From a virus, in IMG/VR virus record IMGVR_UViG_3300006919_000473, positions 1-23,249 of that record: a DNA stretch of 23,249 bases, one strand, 5' to 3'. Of this stretch, positions 4,764 through 11,830 are shown one piece after another. The notes below the pieces were generated by a model. The model searched no databases and was not told the DNA's origin. It saw nothing but the letters and a program-made list of their open reading frames with translations. Position 1 is the first letter of the stretch. Each line of letters starts with the position of its first letter. The position numbers and the translations under genes are program-made.

Positions 4764-6944
4764 ATGGCTTTGGTAGTAAACGATAGAGTTAAGGAAACAA
4801 CAACTACAACTGGTACAGGAACCGTAAATCTTGCGGGAGCGGTATCTGGTTTTGAATCGTTCGTTGCTGGTATTGGTAATTCTAATACAACATATTATGC
4901 TATCGTTAACAGTAATGGTGAGTTCGAAGTTGGTCTAGGAACTGTAACAGATGCAAGTCCAGATACACTTGCTAGAACTACAATTATATCATCATCTAAT
5001 AGTGATTCTGCAGTAAACTTTAGTGCAGGGACAAAAAATGTTTTCTGTACTTTACCTGCTTCCAAAGCCGTTATAAAAGATGCTAACTCTGCAGTAACCA
5101 TCGGTGACATGACATTATCTGGAAGCACAATAAGCGATGCTGCTGATTTTACAATTGATGTTGCTGGAGATATTAATTTAGATGCTGGTGGTGCTGATAT
5201 TAATTTTATAGATGATGGTACAAAATTTGGTCATTTAAAACAAGCTTCTAATAACATGGAGTTTAAATCTGAAATATCAGACGCAGATATTAAATTTAAA
5301 GGTAATGATGGTGGAGCAACTATTACAGCTTTGAGTTTGGATATGTCAGATGCTGGTACAGCTACATTTAATCATGACATCATAATAGCAGATGCGGGTA
5401 AAATTGGTTCTGCTTCAGATACAGATGCAATAGCTATAGCATCAAATGGAGTTTTAACTATTAATGGTGCATACACTCTTCCAAATGCTGATGGATCAGC
5501 AAACCAAGTTTTAACAACTGACGGATCAGGTGCCGTTACTTTTGCAACTCCTACAGTTGGAGATATAACTTCCGTTGTAGCAGGTACAAATTTAACAGGC
5601 GGTGGAACATCAGGAGATGTTACTATCAATTTAGCTGACGCTTCTACGTCTGCTAAAGGTGCTGCTTCATTTAGCTCAGACAACTTTGCAGCTAGTTCTG
5701 GCGCAATAACAATCAAAGATTCAGGAGTAGCCACAGCAGAAATTCAAGACGATGCAGTGACTCAAGCTAAGATAGCAGATGATGCAGTAGGCGCAGATCA
5801 GCTTGCAGCAAATGCTGTAGTAACTGCTTCTATTGTAGATGCAAATGTTACGACAGCTAAAATAGCTGATTCTAATGTGACGCTTGCCAAAATGGCAGCG
5901 AACAGTGTCGACAGCAATCAATACGTTGACGGTTCAATAGACACAGCTCACATTGCAAATGATCAAATTACGAACGCTTTGATGGCGGACAATGCCATAG
6001 ACACAGCCCAGATCGCGGACAATGCTGTCTCTTTAGCCAAAATGGCATCAGGTACAGATGGTAATATTATTTCATTCGATGCTTCAGGTAATCCTGTAGC
6101 AGTTGCTACTGGAAGTTCTGGACAAGTTTTAACTTCAGCGGGAGCTGGAGCAGTACCATCTTTTCAAACACCTACAGTTGGAGATATAACTTCTGTTGTA
6201 GCAGGAACTGGTTTGACTGGTGGTGGAACATCAGGTGATGTAACTTTAAACGTTGCAGCAGGAAATTTAATTGACGTTCAAGCAGATCAAATTGATGTAG
6301 ATTTATCAGAATTGACAACATCAACATCAAATGGAGATGGAGATTTTTTTGTTGTAGTTGATTCTTCTAATGCTCAAAAAAAATTAACTAAAGGAAATAT
6401 TAATAACTCAGGTTTTAATAATGACGCTGGATATACTACAAACACTGGTGATATTACTTCTGTTGTAGCAGGATCAGGTTTAACTGGAGGAGCAACTAGT
6501 GGAGCTGCTACTTTAAATATTGGTGCAGGAACAGGTATTGATGTTGCAGCAGATGCAATCTCAGTTGATGTATCAGACTTCATGGCCAATGGTTCTAATA
6601 ATAGAATTATAACTGCGACTGGTACAGACGCACAAAACGCAGAAGCTAATTTAACTTTTGATGGTTCTACTTTGACCGTTTCTGGAGCCATAACTACTAC
6701 GGGTAACATCACTACAGACCACGTTTTACCTACAGCAAATGATACTTTTGATTTAGGTGCTGACGGCAATGTTTGGAGAAACGTTTACACTGGTGACTTA
6801 CATTTAACTAATGAAGCTAAAAGTGAAGGTAACTCAGTTGATGGCACGAAAGGTAATTGGACTATCCAAGAGGGTGAAGAACATTTATTTATCCTTAACA
6901 ATAAATCCGGTAAAAAATACAAGTTTAAACTAGAGGAAATTTAA
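4764..6944 (+). CDS. Long repeat-containing tail fibre protein
   Basis: A protein of 726 residues with several visible parts. Residues 1-105 form an attachment-like domain (MALVVNDRVKETTTTTGTGT, GEFEVGLGTVTDASPDTLAR, VFCTLPASKAV). A Thr/Asp-rich beta section follows. Residues 265-294, 472 onward and 561 onward each carry a copy of a module starting (V/T)GDITSVVAG.(N/G)LTGG.TSG. Residues 319-428 are eleven tandem 10-residue repeats of the form D(D/N)AV..AKIA. Residues 658-726 are a C-terminal cap (ANDTFDLGADGNVWRNVYTG, VDGTKG.WTIQEG, NNKSGKKYKF) shared with the gene at 8081. It is low in cysteine and aromatics, as expected of a trimeric fibre. It probably forms a side or tail fibre for host contact. 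AGGAG at 4753-4757 fixes the start. Confidence 0.85.
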   Translation: MALVVNDRVKETTTTTGTGTVNLAGAVSGFESFVAGIGNSNTTYYAIVNSNGEFEVGLGTVTDASPDTLARTTIISSSNSDSAVNFSAGTKNVFCTLPASKAVIKDANSAVTIGDMTLSGSTISDAADFTIDVAGDINLDAGGADINFIDDGTKFGHLKQASNNMEFKSEISDADIKFKGNDGGATITALSLDMSDAGTATFNHDIIIADAGKIGSASDTDAIAIASNGVLTINGAYTLPNADGSANQVLTTDGSGAVTFATPTVGDITSVVAGTNLTGGGTSGDVTINLADASTSAKGAASFSSDNFAASSGAITIKDSGVATAEIQDDAVTQAKIADDAVGADQLAANAVVTASIVDANVTTAKIADSNVTLAKMAANSVDSNQYVDGSIDTAHIANDQITNALMADNAIDTAQIADNAVSLAKMASGTDGNIISFDASGNPVAVATGSSGQVLTSAGAGAVPSFQTPTVGDITSVVAGTGLTGGGTSGDVTLNVAAGNLIDVQADQIDVDLSELTTSTSNGDGDFFVVVDSSNAQKKLTKGNINNSGFNNDAGYTTNTGDITSVVAGSGLTGGATSGAATLNIGAGTGIDVAADAISVDVSDFMANGSNNRIITATGTDAQNAEANLTFDGSTLTVSGAITTTGNITTDHVLPTANDTFDLGADGNVWRNVYTGDLHLTNEAKSEGNSVDGTKGNWTIQEGEEHLFILNNKSGKKYKFKLEEI
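5551..6232 (+). repeat. Direct repeat pair inside fibre gene, 621 bp apart
   Basis: About 34 bases beginning CTACAGTTGGAGATATAACT are nearly identical at 5551 and 6172, with weaker similarity continuing through the GGTGGAACATCAGG stretch. The spacing of 621 bp is a multiple of three, so recombination between the copies would remove or add 207 residues in frame. A third, more diverged copy of the module lies near 6444-6520. Confidence 0.75.
5718..6047 (+). repeat. Eleven in-frame 30-bp (10-residue) tandem repeats in fibre gene
   Basis: The encoded units run without a gap from DSGVATAEIQ through DDAVTQAKIA, DDAVGADQLA, ANAVVTASIV, DANVTTAKIA, DSNVTLAKMA, ANSVDSNQYV, DGSIDTAHIA, NDQITNALMA and DNAIDTAQIA to DNAVSLAKMA. 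The period is strictly 30 bases. The DNA copies are divergent, so the repeat is conserved mainly at protein level. Four related units occur at 8801-8920. Base composition rises towards the 3' end: I count 41 G or C in the 80 bases 5971-6050. Confidence 0.85.
6735..6944 (+). repeat. Fibre C-terminal cap module, copy 1
   Basis: This encodes residues 658-726 of the long fibre and is homologous to 8528-8737 at the end of the short fibre (47 of 69 residues identical by hand alignment, no gaps). The two copies differ widely at synonymous sites, so the duplication is old or the copies were acquired separately. Confidence 0.85.
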
Positions 6945-6949
6945 ACGCC

Positions 6950-8062
6950 ATGGCTTTTGGGGTAACCGCCTATTCTGGAGCGGCCTTTTCAGCAGAAGAT
7001 AACAACACCATTGCTTATCCTCAAGGTATTGTCCTTACGGGATCAATAGGCGAAGAATCAAATACTGCTTCTGCTAATGTTACTGTTACAGGTATTCAAG
7101 CAACTTTTAGTGCTGGTCAAGTTGTTGCAGGTACCTCTGCATTAATCAGTTTAACTGGTTCTCAATTAACATCATCTATAGGAGAAGAAACTATAAATGT
7201 AGGTGTTCCTATTACAGGACAAGAATTATCTATAAGCAATAAAGAGTTCACTCAAGACACATTAACTAGTTTTGGTCAGGCACCTTTCGGAACTTTAAGT
7301 CCAAGCACTATTGAAGTACCAATTGTAGATATTGCTACAACAACAGGTGCGGGAACTCTTCCAAGTTTCTTATTACAAACTGCTGCGGGAAATTCATCTA
7401 TATCTACAGATGTTCAAGTAAGTGCTACAGGATCTCAGTTAACACTTTCTACTAATGATGTATCTTTTGAGATAACTGGTAATGTAGGTGTTACAGGATC
7501 TCAAGCAAATATCTCACTAGGAACATACTCTGTTGCTGCTGATGGTAATGTAAGTGTTGTAGTTACTGAACATGATATTACTTCATCAATTGGTTCAGTT
7601 ACCACATTTATAGATGTTGGTGTGGCAGTTACAGGGCAACAATTGTCAGCTACTGTTGACACAGTTGCAACTACAGGTACTGCTAATGTAGGTATAACAG
7701 GACAGCAATTATCTTTAACTTTAGGAAATGAATCTGCCTTTACGGATTTTACTGCTGAGGTTACTGGCTCACAATTAACGATGTCTATGGGGGACGAAAC
7801 TTCTACAGGAAACGCTAATGTTTCATTAACAGGTATTCAACTAACAAATTCAATTGGAACAGTAGATGCAGTAAGTGTAGCTGAAGTAACAGGTATTCAA
7901 ATGGCTACATCTATAGGAACAATAACGACATCGGCTAATGCTGATGTAGATGTTACTGGAATACAAGCACAATCCAATGTAGGACAAGTAAATGTAACGG
8001 CTTGGGCTGAAATAGATCCTGGGGTGTCTAATGTTTGGACTACGGTTGATCTAGCAGCTTAG
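6950..8062 (+). CDS. Protein of 22-residue beta repeats, probable fibre/appendage
   Basis: A protein of 370 residues. From residue 47 it is built of units of 20-24 residues, most exactly 22, each starting TG(S/I/Q)Q(L/A) and continuing T.SIG..., then ending A.V.V before the next TG. Clear units include TGSQLTMSMGDETSTGNANV and TGIQMATSIGTITTSANADV. A non-repeat insert occupies about residues 93-140 (FGQAPFGTLSPSTIEVPI). The C-terminus is distinct (VTAWAEIDPGVSNVWTTVDL). The alternating pattern implies a beta-solenoid or stacked beta-sandwich rod. It starts five bases after the long fibre gene and precedes another fibre, so it is most likely an adhesin or fibre segment. No enzyme motif is visible. 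Confidence 0.75.
   Translation: MAFGVTAYSGAAFSAEDNNTIAYPQGIVLTGSIGEESNTASANVTVTGIQATFSAGQVVAGTSALISLTGSQLTSSIGEETINVGVPITGQELSISNKEFTQDTLTSFGQAPFGTLSPSTIEVPIVDIATTTGAGTLPSFLLQTAAGNSSISTDVQVSATGSQLTLSTNDVSFEITGNVGVTGSQANISLGTYSVAADGNVSVVVTEHDITSSIGSVTTFIDVGVAVTGQQLSATVDTVATTGTANVGITGQQLSLTLGNESAFTDFTAEVTGSQLTMSMGDETSTGNANVSLTGIQLTNSIGTVDAVSVAEVTGIQMATSIGTITTSANADVDVTGIQAQSNVGQVNVTAWAEIDPGVSNVWTTVDLAA
7088..7990 (+). repeat. Array of 22-residue protein repeats (about eleven units)
   Basis: Units begin at each TG(S/I/Q)Q motif. By hand count the unit lengths are 22 and 20 residues, then a non-repeat insert, then 22, 24, 22, 22, 22, 22, 20 and 22. One unit has lost the TG.Q signature (TEHDITSSIG). 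The conserved positions are TG.QL..S.G near the start and A.V.V at the end; the middle varies freely, as expected of surface loops. Confidence 0.75.
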
Positions 8063-8080
8063 AGAGGATATAATAACAAC

Positions 8081-8737
8081 ATGTCATCAACATATACTGA
8101 TCTTGGAATAGAACTAATGGTTACAGGTGCCAACGATGGTACTTGGGGAACTAAAACAAATACAAATTTAGAAATTATTAACCAAATGCAAGGTTATGTA
8201 AATAAATCTATTGCAGGTGGTGCTCAAACAACTGCTTTATTAGTAGCGGATGGTTCCACATCATCTTCAGATGCAAGAAATTTAATTATAGAATTATCTG
8301 GAACAATCACAGGAAATCAAATTGTAACAGTGCCTAACAGTATTGAAAAATCTTATATTGTTTTTAACAATACTTCAGGAGCTCACACCGTTCAATTTAA
8401 AACAGCTAGTGGAAGTGGTCCTACATTTGCAACAACAGATAAAGGTAACAAAATTCTTTACAGTAATGGAACTAACATAATTGATGTAAACGCCAATCTC
8501 AGTTTTGCAGGCAATATTGTACCAGGAGCAAATGACACTTATGATTTAGGAGCTTCGGGAAATGTTTGGAGAAACGTATATACAGGAGATTTACATCTTA
8601 ATAATGAACATAAAACAGCGGGTAATATAGTTGACGGAACTAAAGGTAGCTGGACTTTACAGGAAGGTTCTGACGATATATACTTAATCAACAACAAATC
8701 TAATGAAAAATTTAGATTAAAGTTAGAAAAAATTTAA
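8081..8737 (+). CDS. Short tail fibre protein sharing the C-terminal cap of the long fibre
   Basis: A protein of 218 residues. The N-terminus (TYTDLGIELMVTGANDGTWG, then TKTNTNLEIINQ) is the short lead domain seen in many cyanophage and marine-phage fibre proteins. The middle (residues 60-145) is beta-rich (LIIELSGTITGNQIVTVPNS, YIVFNNTSGAHTVQF). The C-terminal 69 residues (150-218) align without gaps to residues 658-726 of the 4764 product; I count 47 identities. The cap includes GNVWRNVYTGDLHL, VDGTKG.W and QEG. This is probably an independent fibre or a partner of the long fibre using the same trimerisation tip. GAGAGGA at 8062-8068 is the ribosome-binding site, twelve bases from the ATG. 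Confidence 0.75.
   Translation: MSSTYTDLGIELMVTGANDGTWGTKTNTNLEIINQMQGYVNKSIAGGAQTTALLVADGSTSSSDARNLIIELSGTITGNQIVTVPNSIEKSYIVFNNTSGAHTVQFKTASGSGPTFATTDKGNKILYSNGTNIIDVNANLSFAGNIVPGANDTYDLGASGNVWRNVYTGDLHLNNEHKTAGNIVDGTKGSWTLQEGSDDIYLINNKSNEKFRLKLEKI
8528..8737 (+). repeat. Fibre C-terminal cap module, copy 2
   Basis: This encodes residues 150-218 of the short fibre, the counterpart of 6735-6944. The longest shared peptide is GNVWRNVYTGDLHL, and the shared VDGTKG and QEG motifs match a cap I recall from other marine-phage fibres. Confidence 0.85.
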
Positions 8738-8746
8738 GGAGAAACT

Positions 8747-9511
8747 ATGGGTATTATTTCAAATGGAAATACAGTAATTGATAATGGTGCTATTGAATCG
8801 AATGAAGTCGATACTACACAGATTGCAGCAAGCGCAGTTGAAACAGCAAAAATAAATAATGACGCAGTAACGGCAGATAAATTAGCTAACACTGCAGTGA
8901 CTGCAGGATCTTACACAACTGCAAATATTACAGTAGATGCTCAGGGAAGACTTACAGCTGCCGCAAGTGGAGCAGGTGGAGATGGAAGTTATTTTCCTAG
9001 ACTCCTAGCAATTGGACCAAGTTCTGGAAACGTTGCAACACCGGCTAATGCAGGAAAATTTTATGCTTACGTACAATCAGGCGGAGGCGGAGGTGGTGGA
9101 GGAACTACTATTCAAGGCCCTGGAGGACAAGGAGGCTCGGGTGGTTTTGCTCTTTACTCTGGAAACTGTGCAGCAAGCACAACCTATGCTTATGCAGTAG
9201 GCGCTATAGGAAATGGTGGCGGTGCTTCTGGTGGACCTGGAGCAGGTGGCAATTCAGGAGGTGACACAAACATAACAAATTTATTTACAGTTGGCGGAGG
9301 CGCTGGAGGAGGAGGAAGTCCAAGAAGTAATAACCAACCTGGATCACCAGGAGCAACTGGTGCAACTCCAGGATCAACTTCAGCCTTACCAACTTTTGCT
9401 TATCTAGCAGGTGGAAATACTGCAGCTCCAGGAGCTGGAGGAAACCCAAATCAACCGGGCTCATCTGGTGGAGTTGGTCATTTAGCTTTTTTTGATGATG
9501 GAGGACAGTAA
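8747..9511 (+). CDS. Glycine-rich adhesin / fibre tip protein
   Basis: A protein of 254 residues. Residues 19-58 carry four of the 10-residue AV..AKI-type repeats also present in the long fibre; a linker (ITVDAQGRLTAAASGAGGDG) follows, with a beta strand at about 84-110 (PRLLAIG, KFYAYVQ). From 111 to 244 it is extremely Gly-rich: eight consecutive glycines at 112-119, then GPGGQGGSGG, GGPGAGGNSGG, GGGAGGGG, and a collagen-like PGSPGATGATPGS (198-210). Glycine-rich segments of this sort form polyglycine-II bundles in phage adhesins such as the S16/T4-type gp38 tips, and similar tails end many marine-phage fibres. A receptor-binding tip is therefore likely. AAGGAG overlapping the previous stop is its ribosome-binding site. 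Confidence 0.75.
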   Translation: MGIISNGNTVIDNGAIESNEVDTTQIAASAVETAKINNDAVTADKLANTAVTAGSYTTANITVDAQGRLTAAASGAGGDGSYFPRLLAIGPSSGNVATPANAGKFYAYVQSGGGGGGGGTTIQGPGGQGGSGGFALYSGNCAASTTYAYAVGAIGNGGGASGGPGAGGNSGGDTNITNLFTVGGGAGGGGSPRSNNQPGSPGATGATPGSTSALPTFAYLAGGNTAAPGAGGNPNQPGSSGGVGHLAFFDDGGQ

Positions 9512-9513
9512 TC

Positions 9514-9948
9514 ATGGCATATTTAATAGTTAATTCACAAAATCAATTATATAAAATTGCAAGTAACGACACTGAAAAAAATAATCAAAATTGTACAATA
9601 CCACCTTACTCAACAATAGAAATATCTGATGCTGATTTTTTAAAAATTAAACAAAATTTAGTTAACATTAATATTTCTGGCGAAACTGCATCATTTACTG
9701 ATATTGATTTTACTGATTTTAGTTTTAGTGAAACTCACCTTACGGAATATCATAAAGATGTAATACAATCTTTAACATCTTTTATGGATGTTAACAAAGA
9801 TCACTCATTTTGGAATGAAGCAAACGATTACCGTGGCTTTTTACAATCTTTTGATTATGCTTCTTTAAGCCTCCCACTATCAATTACATGGGAAAAATAT
9901 TGTCAGGATAATTCTATAAGTTATATTCATCCTTTACAGATTCCATAA
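9514..9948 (+). CDS. Unknown protein following the adhesin; possible fibre-assembly partner
   Basis: A protein of 144 residues with GGAGG at 9500-9504 before the ATG. The N-terminal part is beta-like (MAYLIVNSQNQLYKIASND, then IPPYSTIEISDADFLKIK). The C-terminal half is more helical and aromatic (DHSFWNEANDYRGFLQSFDY, LPLSITWEKYCQDN, YIHPLQIP). I recall similar short proteins directly after glycine-rich fibre genes in marine phages, but no proven role. Its place straight after the adhesin makes a dedicated chaperone or assembly protein, like those that follow tail fibres in T4- and lambda-type phages, a reasonable guess. There is no catalytic motif. Confidence 0.6.
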   Translation: MAYLIVNSQNQLYKIASNDTEKNNQNCTIPPYSTIEISDADFLKIKQNLVNINISGETASFTDIDFTDFSFSETHLTEYHKDVIQSLTSFMDVNKDHSFWNEANDYRGFLQSFDYASLSLPLSITWEKYCQDNSISYIHPLQIP

Positions 9949-9966
9949 AATTGTTTACAAAAAGGC

Positions 9967-10713
9967 GTGTTTGAGAATATTATTAAATTTAAGGCTAATC
10001 CAAAATATATTGATACACATCAAAAATATTTACCAACACCAGCTAAATTAAACATTCCAGAATGGTTTAAAAAATTAAATCATGGCGTAGACATGAAAAC
10101 TGTAAAAGGTTGTGTTCCTTTTCTAGACTCTCTTACTTCTGGGTATATTTTGAAAATGCCAATTGATTATTTTATAGAACATAATACTTTAGTGGAAGGT
10201 GAAAGACAAACTAAAATGGTAGCTGGAAATGAAATATATAGATATTCCAACCTCCCTAATGAAGTAAATTTAAATTATGGACAACCTGAGTTTCACCCTA
10301 CTCTACAGTTAAAAGGATGCCCTCTTGTAGAAAAAAATAAAAAACTTTCTTTTCACAAAATTTTAAACCCTTGGATTATTGAAACTCCACCAGGATATTC
10401 AACATTGTTTTTACCACCTTTAAACAATACTGACGATAGATTTTCTATTATACCTGGAATAGTTGACACAGATACATTTAAAGATGAAGTAAATTTTCCA
10501 ATTGTAGTGAATGGCGATAAATACCATACTTTAGAAACAACAATAGAGATAGGTACACCTTATGTACAAGTAATTCCTTTCAAAAGAGAACCTTGGAAAA
10601 TGAAAATAGAAAAAATAAGTGCAAAAGAAAGACAAGATAGTAGGGCTTTTTCTTTTCAACATTTAATTGGTAATTACAAAAAAAAATACTGGCATAAAAA
10701 AATATGGAAATAA
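9967..10713 (+). CDS. Conserved protein of unknown function (DUF6065-like layout), GTG start
   Basis: A protein of 248 residues. An in-frame stop at 9946-9948 and no earlier ATG make GTG at 9967 the first usable start; AAAGG is only one base before it, so the site is unusual. Recognisable blocks are LNIPEWFKKL, VKGCVPFLDSLTSGYILKMP, HKILNPWIIETPPGYSTLF, FSIIPGIVDTDTF and IEIGTPYVQVIPFKREPW. This order (P..D, NPW.I.TPPGYS, G.VDTD, G.P..Q..P..R) resembles the DUF6065-type family that sits beside oxygenase and glycosylation genes in other genomes, although the match is from memory. The fold looks beta-rich and perhaps cupin-like, but I see no HxD iron motif. It overlaps the next gene by 10 bases. 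Confidence 0.65.
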   Translation: MFENIIKFKANPKYIDTHQKYLPTPAKLNIPEWFKKLNHGVDMKTVKGCVPFLDSLTSGYILKMPIDYFIEHNTLVEGERQTKMVAGNEIYRYSNLPNEVNLNYGQPEFHPTLQLKGCPLVEKNKKLSFHKILNPWIIETPPGYSTLFLPPLNNTDDRFSIIPGIVDTDTFKDEVNFPIVVNGDKYHTLETTIEIGTPYVQVIPFKREPWKMKIEKISAKERQDSRAFSFQHLIGNYKKKYWHKKIWK

Positions 10714-11282
10714 ATTCTAATTTAGATAATTATATAAAAGTTTTTGATGATGTAATGCCTTTAACGGCTTTAGAAAATTTAATAAGAATTTGTAAGGAAA
10801 GAAAAGAATTTGACCCCGCTAAAGTAGGTGGAAGAAATCAAGTATTAGACACTGAAATGAGAAAAACTTTTGCGTGGACTATGGAAAATTTAAAAGAATC
10901 AAGTATGACAACAATTCATTGGACTAATTATTTATATTTTTTGTTTGAATCAGCAATAAAAGAATATCAAAAAAATTTTGATATATCATACAGATGTATA
11001 ATACAGGATATTCAAATTTTAAAATATTTTGTTGGAGGTTTTTATAAATTTCACGTAGATCATGCAGGTACCTCACCTCGAACTATAAGCTGTATTTATT
11101 TTTTAAATGATGATTTTGAAGGTGGTGATTTACTTTTTAAATTTCCAAAAGTAAATTCAGAGTATAAAATAAAACATAAAAAAAATAGAATGATCGTGTG
11201 GCCAAGTAATTTTTTATTTCCACATTGTGTGACTCCTGTCACAAAAGGAGAAAGGTATTCAGTAGTAACATGGGCGTTATAG
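10704..11282 (+). CDS. Prolyl-4-hydroxylase-like 2OG-Fe(II) oxygenase
   Basis: A protein of 192 residues matching the P4H-type 2OG-Fe(II) oxygenase fold. LKYFVGGFYKFHVDHAG (107-122) carries H117-V-D119, the HxD iron pair. TISCIYFLNDDFEGGDLLF (128-146) carries the usual FEGGDL strand. IVWPSNFLFPHCVTPVTKGE (164-183) carries the distal H174, and R184 in GERYSVVTW should bind the 2-oxoglutarate carboxylate. All catalytic positions are intact, so an active enzyme is likely. Relatives hydroxylate proline or other residues in proteins. The substrate is unknown; the Gly/Pro-rich adhesin three genes upstream is a candidate. The ATG overlaps the previous frame by 10 bases with no clear ribosome-binding site, implying translational coupling. 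Confidence 0.8.
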   Translation: MEINSNLDNYIKVFDDVMPLTALENLIRICKERKEFDPAKVGGRNQVLDTEMRKTFAWTMENLKESSMTTIHWTNYLYFLFESAIKEYQKNFDISYRCIIQDIQILKYFVGGFYKFHVDHAGTSPRTISCIYFLNDDFEGGDLLFKFPKVNSEYKIKHKKNRMIVWPSNFLFPHCVTPVTKGERYSVVTWAL

Positions 11283-11830
11283 GAAAAGATTTTGATTATA
11301 AAAAAGTAGAAAATTTTTTAACAAAAGATGAAATAAATTTATTAGCTATTTATTGTGAATTAAAACATAAAATTAATATCACTCAATTTGACAATACAAA
11401 TAACAACAACATGGATACTAGGTTTTATGGAGACGCTATTATGGATTCTTTGTTATTAAGCAAACAACCTTTTATGGAAAAAATTACTGGTAAAAAATTA
11501 CTAGCAACATATTCTTTTTGGAGATGTTATACAAAATATTCTAATCTTTTAAAGCATAAAGATAGACCCCCTTGTGAAATCAGTGTTACCGTTAAAATAA
11601 GTGGAGATAAAGAATGGCCAATTTATATGAATGATACACCAGTAGATTTAGAAAATGGTGATGCTGTTATATATCTTGGAAATAAATTAACCCATCATAG
11701 AGAAGAGTTTACAGGAGATTATCAGTTTCAAACATTTTTACATTATGTTGATGCAGATGGTGAATTTACTGATCACTTTATGGATGGAAGACAATACTGG
11801 GGAATTACTTGGAAAAAAAATGAAATTTGA
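11270..11830 (+). CDS. 2OG-oxygenase-fold protein with HKD...HHR motif
   Basis: A protein of 186 residues when started at the ATG at 11270. An earlier in-frame ATG at 11225 would put 15 residues inside the previous catalytic region and is less likely; AGGAG and AAAGG lie at 11246-11255. Key blocks are LLKHKDRPPCEISVTVKISG (93-112) with H96-K-D98, EWPIYMNDTPVDLENGDAVI (115-134), and the LTHHREEF motif (140-147) with H142 as probable distal ligand, then QTFLHYVDADGEF. This is a marine-phage type of double-stranded-beta-helix protein in which H.D and H.R positions match 2OG oxygenases. It overlaps both neighbours (13 bases upstream, 11 downstream), so these three genes are likely made together. 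Confidence 0.7.
   Translation: MGVIGKDFDYKKVENFLTKDEINLLAIYCELKHKINITQFDNTNNNNMDTRFYGDAIMDSLLLSKQPFMEKITGKKLLATYSFWRCYTKYSNLLKHKDRPPCEISVTVKISGDKEWPIYMNDTPVDLENGDAVIYLGNKLTHHREEFTGDYQFQTFLHYVDADGEFTDHFMDGRQYWGITWKKNEI

Noticed and set aside
5372-5734. 120-residue minus-strand open frame inside the fibre gene
   Set aside because: It is the complement of the Ala/Asp/Thr-rich fibre frame, whose codons rarely give reverse stops. There is no ribosome-binding site, and the other minus-strand frames at 4895-5128 and 6374-6769 have the same cause.
5551-6520. CRISPR-like array from spaced repeats
   Set aside because: The repeats lie in frame within one long coding region, have unequal spacing, and are conserved at protein level. 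This is a fibre module repeat.
8046-8074. TTGATC-N17-TATAAT promoter before the short fibre
   Set aside because: Spacing is ideal, but transcription would start at the ATG itself and remove the GAGAGGA ribosome-binding site, so a chance match in AT-rich DNA is more likely.
11225-11269. Longer N-terminus for the oxygenase starting at 11225
   Set aside because: The extra 15 residues (MCDSCHKRRKVFSSN) overlap the conserved end of the upstream P4H-like gene, and better ribosome-binding sequences precede the ATG at 11270.
11745-11819. Longer N-terminus for the 78-residue protein starting at 11745
   Set aside because: It would overlap the end of the oxygenase frame by 86 bases, with no ribosome-binding site. 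ATG 11820 gives the short overlap usual in this window.
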